A stretch of DNA of 11,147 nucleotides from Oscillibacter sp. (GTDB lineage Bacteria; Bacillota; Clostridia; Oscillospirales; Oscillospiraceae): contig JAHHSA010000055.1 in the NCBI GenBank assembly GCA_020025475.1, positions 1-11,147 of the forward strand. The letters run 5' to 3'. Below, in pieces: positions 6,628-11,147 of the stretch (positions are counted from its first letter, which is position 1; each line of letters starts with the position of its first letter). The notes beneath the pieces were generated by a model. That model worked only from the letters and a program-made list of their open reading frames with translations. It was not told the origin of the DNA and ran no database searches. Position numbers and translations under genes: made by a program.

Positions 6628-6656
6628 AGTATATCACATACAACTCTGCTTGTCTC
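6628..6656 (-). promoter_or_regulatory. Putative extended -10 promoter of the small membrane-protein gene
   Basis: On the minus strand TATACT (6628-6633) is preceded by TG at the extended -10 position (6635-6636), and GAGACA (6651-6656) lies 17 bases upstream as a partial -35 match. Transcription would start near 6621 and give a leader of about 70 bases. It lies just after the stop codon of the polyferredoxin gene. Confidence 0.45.
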
Positions 6657-6681
6657 TCTCCATATATTGCAGTTATAACAC

Positions 6682-7587
6682 TCAGCTTTTCTGCCGCAAC
6701 ACCTCGTCCTCCGCCTTCCGTCCGGTCTTGATGCCAAAGCCGGAGGAGATAGCGTCGGTGGGGCAGGCCTTCTTGCACAGGCCGCACCGGATGCACTCGG
6801 TGCTGTTGGCGTTTTTGACGGGGTCCACGTTCATCTTGCAGACGTGGGCGCACTTGCCGCAGTGGATGCACTTGTCCTCGTCCACCCGATACCGGAACAT
6901 GGAGATGGGGTTGAAGAGAGCGTACACGGCGCCCAGGGGGCAGACATACTTGCAAAACGGCCGGTAAATGAGGATCGAGAGGAGGATGGTGGCCACCAGA
7001 ATCACATTTTTCCAGGCATACAGCCAGCCGATGGCGCTGTGGAAAGTGTTGTTGAGCAGCACCAGCGGGACACCGCCCTCCAGCGTTCCGGCGGGGCAGA
7101 TCAGCTTGCAGAACCAGGGGGCACCCTGGCCTAGAATGTCCACCAGGAACAGGGGCAGCAGGATCACAAAGACCAGTAAAATGACATATTTCAGCTTCCG
7201 CAGCAGCTTGTCGCCCCGAAAGGTCCTGAGCTTCTTGGGAAATGGAATTTTGTGCAGCAGGTCCTGAATCAGTCCGAAGGGACAGAGCCAGCCGCACACA
7301 AAGCGGCCAATCAGACCGCCAACAAACATCAAAAAGCCGCCCACATAAAAGGCCAGTTTAAAGTCCCAGCTGCCCAGGGTGGCCTGCAGCGCGCCAATGG
7401 GACAGGAGCCCAGGGCACCCGGGCAGGAGTAGCAGTTCAGGCCGGGCACACACAGCTTTTTCAGCTGTCCCTGGTAAATCTGGCCCTTGGAAAAGCCTGC
7501 CAGGTAGCTGTTGGTCAGCATGGCCCAGAGAATCTGGAAGCGGTGGCGGGGCCACTCACTGGAGGATTTTTTCTTGTTTTCAGCCAA
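6682..7587 (-). CDS. NapH-like membrane polyferredoxin (4Fe-4S binding protein)
   Basis: About 301 residues: an integral membrane protein with Fer4_5-type CxxxCP signatures and a C-terminal dicluster ferredoxin domain. Cysteine sites, numbered from the TTG at 7587, are C46, C52, C55 and C62 in a CVPGLNCYSCPGALGSCPIG segment; CGWLCP at 98-103; CKLICP at 160-165; CKYVCP at 212-217; and two CxxCxxCxxxC(P) clusters at 240-250 and 267-277. Several hydrophobic helices lie between these. NapH/MauN/CcoG relatives move electrons across or along the membrane. A TTG at 7626 would add 13 residues, but these are read out of frame through the conserved CXXC end of the upstream small gene. The TTG at 7587 has GGAG ten bases upstream and overlaps that gene's stop. 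It is the third gene of the redox operon. No clear terminator follows. Confidence 0.85.
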   Translation of the reverse strand: MAENKKKSSSEWPRHRFQILWAMLTNSYLAGFSKGQIYQGQLKKLCVPGLNCYSCPGALGSCPIGALQATLGSWDFKLAFYVGGFLMFVGGLIGRFVCGWLCPFGLIQDLLHKIPFPKKLRTFRGDKLLRKLKYVILLVFVILLPLFLVDILGQGAPWFCKLICPAGTLEGGVPLVLLNNTFHSAIGWLYAWKNVILVATILLSILIYRPFCKYVCPLGAVYALFNPISMFRYRVDEDKCIHCGKCAHVCKMNVDPVKNANSTECIRCGLCKKACPTDAISSGFGIKTGRKAEDEVLRQKS

Positions 7588-7723
7588 TTCCGATACACTC
7601 CAAACAAATTCTGCTTGCTTTTTCAAAGACGACGGTCATTTCACCCCGGTAGATCCCTAAGGCCATGAAGCAAATGCCCACAACAGCGGCGGAGAGACCC
7701 GCCCAACGGGAAATGGAACGCAT
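7580..7723 (-). CDS. CD1871A-family small membrane protein with C-terminal CXXC motif
   Basis: A 47-residue protein resembling the small CD1871A family of Clostridia: a short basic start (R2, R6), one membrane helix at about 8-25 (contains C18), then YRGE and a terminal segment with C40-L-E-C43 and ending in IGIG. The N-terminal charges predict that the CXXC end faces outside the membrane. The start codon overlaps the stop of the thioredoxin lipoprotein gene (TGATG at 7721-7725), so translation is probably coupled. Its stop overlaps the start region of the polyferredoxin gene. A role as a thiol relay between the membrane Fe-S protein and the lipoprotein is inferred from position and the CXXC motif. 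The family name is from memory of the CLECIGIG ending. Confidence 0.82.
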   Translation of the reverse strand: MRSISRWAGLSAAVVGICFMALGIYRGEMTVVFEKASRICLECIGIG

Positions 7724-8823
7724 CACTTTTCCCCCTTCAGGTTGGAGAACTCCCTCTCCACGATGGAGGTCCAGTCAGCCAGGGAATGGGCACCGGGGTA
7801 GACATCACCCACAATGTTGCCTTCCCGGTCCACGAAGAAGGTTTCAGGCACGGCGGTGATGCCCATCAGACGACCATTCATCATGGTGGAGTCCGGCACC
7901 AGGAAGGGGTAGGTGGCCCCGGTCTTTTGGGCCAGCTCCTTGGCTTTATCAACGGCCTTGGGATCGGGATTGCCCAGCTCATCCACGCCGTCCAGCACCA
8001 CGCCCACGATGCCAAAGCCCCTATCAGCAAGGTTGTGGCGCAGTGCTTCCAGCTCCGGGATCTCCCGGACACAGGGACTGCACCAGGTGGCGAACAGATT
8101 CACCATGGTCAGCTCGTTTTCAGCAAACAGGGACTCGGTGAAGGTGCTGCCTTCGATGTCGGTTATGGTGAAGCTGCCCAGGTTCGTAATCGCCTCCTTG
8201 CGGATGGCAAAGGCGGAATCACCGGGCATCAGGGGAGAGGGCTTATAGATTTTCACACCCAGAGACGCAAAGAGGGGGGCCGTCTCCACGGCAGGGTCGG
8301 TGCTGAGATAGCAGCTGAGGGAACCGGCCTGGCCCAGAAGCTGATGTGTGGTGAGACCGGTGAGGGTGTCCAGCTCCTGAACGTGAGCCTCGTCGTAAAC
8401 GCCCAGCACGGCCACACGGGAAAGGCCCTGCCGCCAGGCAGAGAAAAGTTCCTCGTCATAGGCTATGGTCTCGGTCTTCTGCTCCTCCGTGAGGGCGCTC
8501 CAGGTCAGGAGGGCATACTCCACGGCTGCACCGTCCGCGGAGAGAGACTCTTCCGCACCCATATATAGCGTCTTATCCAGCATGGCGGACTGAATTTCCT
8601 TGGACAGGGTCACGTTCAGACCCAGGTAGGGCAGGTTGTAGCCGTCCCGGGGCAGCACGCCGCTGTCAGCTGGCACAAATTCGGAGGGATTGCCGTTTTC
8701 CTGAATGGACTGGGACTGCACACCGCTTTCAGGCGTCTTTTCCTCTGTGCTGCAGGCTGACAAAACCAGCAAACTCAGGACACCGATCAGAAGGGCAGTC
8801 AAGGGTTTGTTGAAAAATTTCAT
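7723..8823 (-). CDS. TlpA-like thioredoxin-domain lipoprotein
   Basis: A 366-residue exported lipoprotein. Residues 1-24 are a type II signal peptide with lipobox LSAC, so C24 would carry the lipid. A linker rich in E, S and Q follows. Residues about 60-215 form a domain not recognised. A TlpA/ResA-type thioredoxin domain spans about 216-360, with active site W247-C-S-P-C251, a DG-containing strand near 277, and the cis-proline motif VPETFF at 325-330. Relatives reduce disulfides or cytochrome c apoprotein outside the membrane. The ATG at 8823 is preferred over an upstream start at 8865 because it places the signal peptide at the N-terminus and has AAAGGA upstream. It is the first gene of the operon and overlaps the CXXC gene by one base. 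An extra cysteine, C171, lies in the unknown domain. Confidence 0.9.
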   Translation of the reverse strand: MKFFNKPLTALLIGVLSLLVLSACSTEEKTPESGVQSQSIQENGNPSEFVPADSGVLPRDGYNLPYLGLNVTLSKEIQSAMLDKTLYMGAEESLSADGAAVEYALLTWSALTEEQKTETIAYDEELFSAWRQGLSRVAVLGVYDEAHVQELDTLTGLTTHQLLGQAGSLSCYLSTDPAVETAPLFASLGVKIYKPSPLMPGDSAFAIRKEAITNLGSFTITDIEGSTFTESLFAENELTMVNLFATWCSPCVREIPELEALRHNLADRGFGIVGVVLDGVDELGNPDPKAVDKAKELAQKTGATYPFLVPDSTMMNGRLMGITAVPETFFVDREGNIVGDVYPGAHSLADWTSIVEREFSNLKGEK

Positions 8824-8855
8824 GGTCAGTTGTTTCCTTTCTGGGTAGTAGCAGT

Positions 8856-8864
8856 ATTCTACCA
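8856..8864 (-). promoter_or_regulatory. Putative extended -10 promoter of the redox operon
   Basis: On the minus strand TGGTAGAAT fits TGnTATAAT, with TAGAAT at 8856-8861 and TG at 8863-8864. No good -35 box lies 17 bases upstream, as is allowed for extended -10 promoters. It is 33 bases before the lipoprotein ATG. Confidence 0.45.
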
Positions 8865-9104
8865 TAAAATCAGGAGAGGTTTCTATAAAAATTTTATGAA
8901 TTCATGAACATGCGGAGAGCAACACTGATCCAGATTACAAGTATCAAAATTCACAAAAAAATACTATAAATTATGCATTACAGCAAAAATAAGTTGCGGG
9001 AAAAGGAATGAAGTGAAAACTACTTGTCAAGCCGCTTTGGATATGATACGTTTAGAAGGAACACTAAGCTTGTCCTTGGATTGCGGACAGAAAGAGGTAG
9101 AAAT

Positions 9105-9767
9105 ATGCTGGATATTTTTGATATTCTTGGACCCGTCATGGTTGGTCCTTCCAGCTCTCACACAGCCGGTGCTGTGCGGATCGGCAAGATGGCACGGACG
9201 CTGCTGGGCGCGCAGCCCGTCAAGGCGGAGATCGGGCTGCATGGTTCCTTTGCAGAGACCGGTCAGGGCCATGGAACGGACCGTGCGCTGGTGGCCGGCC
9301 TTCTGGGAATGCGTCCGGACGACCTGGACATTCCCCGGAGTTTTGAGATTGCCAGGGAGCAGGGGCTGGACTTTACGTTCAAGGTGCTGCAGCTGCGGGA
9401 TGCCCATCCCAACACGGCCGTTTTGAAGGTGGAGGATGCCAGCGGCAAGAAATTGACGGTGCAGGCGGTTTCCACCGGTGGCGGACGCATTCGTGTGGAT
9501 AAGATCAATGGCGTGGACGTGAACTTTACGGGTGCATTCAACACCCTGGTGGTTCGTCATCAGGACGTGCCAGGGGAGCTGAATCGAATTACCGGCGAAC
9601 TGGTGGGCCAGGTGAACATTGCCAATATGAGCCTGTTCCGCAACCGCCGGGGTGGCGAGGTGCTGACCGTCATTGAGATGGACGAGAAGCTCAAACCCGA
9701 TGTGCTGGACCGGATCGGCAGTCTATATGCCGTCCAGGACGTGACCTATTACGAGAAGGAGGACTGA
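9105..9767 (+). CDS. sdaAB: L-serine dehydratase, beta subunit (iron-sulfur-dependent)
   Basis: A 220-residue subunit of the two-part [4Fe-4S] L-serine ammonia-lyase, which converts L-serine to pyruvate and ammonia. The N-terminal GPVMVGPSSSHTAGAVRIGKMA (9-30) is the family signature, and LHGSFAETGQGHGTDRALVAGLLGM (45-69) follows. An ACT-type domain lies at about 147-220 (LVVRHQDVPGELNRITGEL). The ATG at 9105 is chosen over in-frame upstream starts because GPSSSHT normally sits about 13 residues from the N-terminus and AGAGGT at 9093-9098 precedes it. It is followed directly by sdaAA with a 4-base gap. The 281-base space to the divergent redox operon is AT-rich; the only -35/-10 pair seen for sda (TTCACA, 16 bases, TATGCA, near 8950-8980) is weak. 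Confidence 0.95.
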   Translation: MLDIFDILGPVMVGPSSSHTAGAVRIGKMARTLLGAQPVKAEIGLHGSFAETGQGHGTDRALVAGLLGMRPDDLDIPRSFEIAREQGLDFTFKVLQLRDAHPNTAVLKVEDASGKKLTVQAVSTGGGRIRVDKINGVDVNFTGAFNTLVVRHQDVPGELNRITGELVGQVNIANMSLFRNRRGGEVLTVIEMDEKLKPDVLDRIGSLYAVQDVTYYEKED

Positions 9768-9771
9768 TCCC

Positions 9772-10647
9772 ATGGCTTTGGATTCCATGCAGGAGATCAT
9801 TGACGAGGCCATGGCCTCTCACAGGGAAATTTGGCAGGTGGTTCTGAACGTTGACGAGGACGAGCGTCAGGTCAGTGAGGAGCAATCTCTGGAGCGGATG
9901 CGCTATACCTGGCAGGCCATGCTGGACTCTGTGGATTCCTACCAGAGTGAGCGCCGGTCCGTCAGCGGCCTGGTGGGCGGAGATGGTCAGCGGATGCGTG
10001 AATTCAGTAAGAGCGGCAAGGCTCTCAGCGGCGACTATTTGCAGGAGGTCATTGCCACCGCGCTGAAGGTGGGCGAGTCCAACGCTTGTATGTGTAAGAT
10101 TGTGGCAGCGCCCACCGCTGGTGCCTGCGGTGTGCTGCCTGCTGTGCTGGTTCCACTCTACAAGAGCGCAAAGGCCAGCGAAGAGGAGATTTTGAAGGCT
10201 CTGTATGTGGCCTCCGGTATCGGTGCCGTCATCGCCAGCCGCGCCTGCATCGCCGGTGCCGCCGGCGGCTGCCAGGCCGAGATTGGCTCGGCCTCCGCCA
10301 TGGCTGCCGGTGCGTTGGTGGCCCTGCAGGGTGGCGACGCTGTCCAGATTGGCAACGCCGCAGCTATGGCCCTCAAAAACCTGATGGGCTTGGTTTGCGA
10401 CCCCATCGCAGGTCTGGTGGAGGTTCCCTGCGTGAAGCGGAATGTGGTGGGCGCCGTCAACGCCGTAGCCAGTGCCGACATGGCAATGGCGGGCATTACC
10501 AGCCGTGTCCCCGTGGATGAGGTGATCGACTGCATGGGTGACGTGGGCCGCCGGATGCCTGTTGAGTTCCGGGAGACTGCCCTGGGCGGTCTGGCCGCAA
10601 CGCCCTTCGGTCAGAGCATCAAGAAACAGATGCAAGGCGGTCAGTAA
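9772..10647 (+). CDS. sdaAA: L-serine dehydratase, alpha subunit (iron-sulfur-dependent)
   Basis: The 291-residue catalytic subunit. The segment CMCKIVAAPTAGACGVLPAVL (107-127) is the substrate-site region of the family. Three cysteines match the cluster ligands known in the Legionella enzyme (C343, C385, C396): C167 in GGCQAEIGSASAMAA, and C209 and C220 in GLVCDPIAGLVEVPC. Their spacings of 42 and 11 residues are identical to that enzyme, so the [4Fe-4S] site appears intact; the fourth ligand is expected to be substrate. Length is typical for the separate alpha subunit. Its AAGGAGG ribosome site lies within the last codons of sdaAB, so the two are translationally linked and form one heteromeric enzyme. 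Confidence 0.95.
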   Translation: MALDSMQEIIDEAMASHREIWQVVLNVDEDERQVSEEQSLERMRYTWQAMLDSVDSYQSERRSVSGLVGGDGQRMREFSKSGKALSGDYLQEVIATALKVGESNACMCKIVAAPTAGACGVLPAVLVPLYKSAKASEEEILKALYVASGIGAVIASRACIAGAAGGCQAEIGSASAMAAGALVALQGGDAVQIGNAAAMALKNLMGLVCDPIAGLVEVPCVKRNVVGAVNAVASADMAMAGITSRVPVDEVIDCMGDVGRRMPVEFRETALGGLAATPFGQSIKKQMQGGQ

Positions 10648-10891
10648 AGCCTGGCGCAGCAGTCACAGCCGGATTTCCGCGGGCCATAGCGAAGCAACGC
10701 AGCAGCCATCGGGAGCCAGCGATGGCTGGACGGGCGTCTGCTGCTGGATGATTGCCTGGTTCTCCGTTTTGCCCAATGCGGCCTGCGGTATCGGCTGGCT
10801 CATTGTGGTCTGCATCCGGAAGGGTCGCGCCGTAAACCAGCAGTGAACGGCGCATGGTTGCTCGATTTTGCAAAAGAGAAGCTGAAAAAAG
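10648..10891. other. Non-coding stretch after sdaAA with a hairpin
   Basis: No gene is supported here. A 9-bp perfect inverted repeat, CAGCCATCG at 10703-10711 with CGATGGCTG at 10720-10728, lacks a following T-run; CAGCAG and CTGCTG flank it at a distance. A frame ending at 10846 encodes one plausible membrane helix (from an ATG at 10748: MIAWFSVLPNAACGIGWLIVVCIRKGRA). It has no ribosome binding site and would be only 32 residues, so it is not called as a gene. Confidence 0.4.
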
Positions 10892-10926
10892 GCAAGGCGC
10901 GTATCGCAATTCGATACGCGCCTTGC
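10892..10926. terminator. Bidirectional intrinsic terminator
   Basis: A perfect 15-bp stem has arms 10892-10906 and 10912-10926 and a CAATT loop. The plus strand continues with TTTGCTTTT and the minus strand has six T just after CCTTGCC, so it can end transcription from sdaAB-sdaAA and from the other direction. Confidence 0.88.
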
Positions 10927-11007
10927 TTTGCTTTTCAGACAACACCGGTTTTACTGGGAAAGAATCTTTAGATACAAGAACCCCACCGTTTGCTGGAAGA
11001 AAGACAA

Positions 11008-11036
11008 TTGACAAGTATCCTCTTTGCGCATATGCT
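11008..11036 (+). promoter_or_regulatory. Promoter of the arsR-family gene
   Basis: TTGACA (11008-11013), a 17-base spacer and TATGCT (11031-11036) precede the ArsR-type start at 11069. A GCATATGC palindrome overlaps the -10 box and an AT-rich stretch follows; ArsR-type repressors often bind imperfect repeats at this position. Confidence 0.6.
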
Positions 11037-11068
11037 TATATTAAAATAGTTTGATGTGAGGTCAATTT

Positions 11069-11147
11069 ATGGGAAGCCATCAAGAGAACGCAAAAGTATT
11101 CAAAGCCCTGTGTGACCCGAAGCGGCTTGCCATTTTGGAACAGCTTC
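11069..11147 (+). CDS. ArsR family transcriptional regulator (N-terminal part, cut by window end)
   Basis: Only the first 26 codons are present: MGSHQENAKVFKALCDPKRL followed by AILEQL. The pattern xxFKALCDPxRLxILxxL is the first-helix signature of ArsR/SmtB winged-helix metal- or stress-responsive repressors. GAGGT at 11058-11062 is a good ribosome binding site. What it senses and what follows it lie outside the window. Confidence 0.75.
   Translation, partial: MGSHQENAKVFKALCDPKRLAILEQL

Noticed and set aside
7588..7626. TTG start at 7626 for the polyferredoxin
   Set aside because: The 13 added residues are the out-of-frame reading of the CXXC tail of the small upstream gene, and no good ribosome site precedes it. 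It is kept only as an alternative.
8896..8907. ATGAATTCAT palindrome in the divergent spacer
   Set aside because: A short AT-rich palindrome expected by chance; it is not aligned with a convincing promoter.
9005..9104. Possible cis-regulatory RNA (T-box or riboswitch) before sdaAB
   Set aside because: Only a short TGTCC/GGACA stem is seen. No T-box sequence, specifier structure or known riboswitch core was found.
9691..10635. 314-codon minus-strand frame opposite sdaAA
   Set aside because: Shadow of a strongly supported gene; the translation is His/Gly/Ala-rich with no motif.
10619..11014. Minus-strand frame across the bidirectional terminator
   Set aside because: It passes through the perfect 15-bp terminator stem and has no recognised domain or ribosome site.

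Overview
The window (about 11.1 kb) looks like chromosomal DNA of a moderately high-GC anaerobic Firmicute of the Clostridia, most likely an Oscillospiraceae relative (Flavonifractor/Lawsonibacter/Oscillibacter type). The grounds are strong AGGAGG-type ribosome binding sites, sigma-A-like promoters, a two-subunit [4Fe-4S] L-serine dehydratase, a DegV protein, a CD1871A-type CXXC mini-protein and an orphan RsmH paralog. The genus is inferred from gene content only. No rRNA, tRNA, CRISPR array or insertion sequence is seen.

Layout. 1-1523 (+): the end of an upstream terminator, then a MATE efflux transporter. 1603-2752 (+): a separately promoted protein of the TIGR00300 family (archaeal-type ornithine cyclodeaminase / ArgZ C-terminal-like). 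A strong hairpin separates it from the convergent marR-degV operon (2816-4150, -), whose promoter overlaps a palindromic operator candidate. 4215-4487 is GC-rich, has no recognisable gene and can form two strong bulged hairpins. 4531-5946 (-): rsmH paralog and dCTPase-like MazG gene as a two-gene operon with a terminator. 6105-6656 (-): an AT-rich single-gene unit for a small four-helix membrane protein with its own promoter, leader palindrome and terminator. 6682-8823 (-): a compact three-gene redox operon, namely a TlpA-like thioredoxin lipoprotein, a 47-residue membrane CXXC protein joined by a TGATG overlap, and a NapH-like polyferredoxin membrane protein. 9105-10647 (+), divergent: sdaAB-sdaAA L-serine dehydratase. 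10648-11007: non-coding, ending in a bidirectional terminator. 11069 to the window end: the start of an ArsR-family regulator.

How the genes may work together. The best candidate for a little-described system is the redox operon. The membrane Fe-S protein could take electrons from the cytoplasm and pass them, through the small CXXC protein, to the extracytoplasmic thioredoxin domain of the lipoprotein. That would be a CcdA/DsbD-like function built from different parts. This is an inference from domain content and tight linkage, not a demonstrated pathway. The marR-degV pair suggests regulation of a fatty-acid-binding protein. SdaAB/SdaAA deaminates L-serine to pyruvate.
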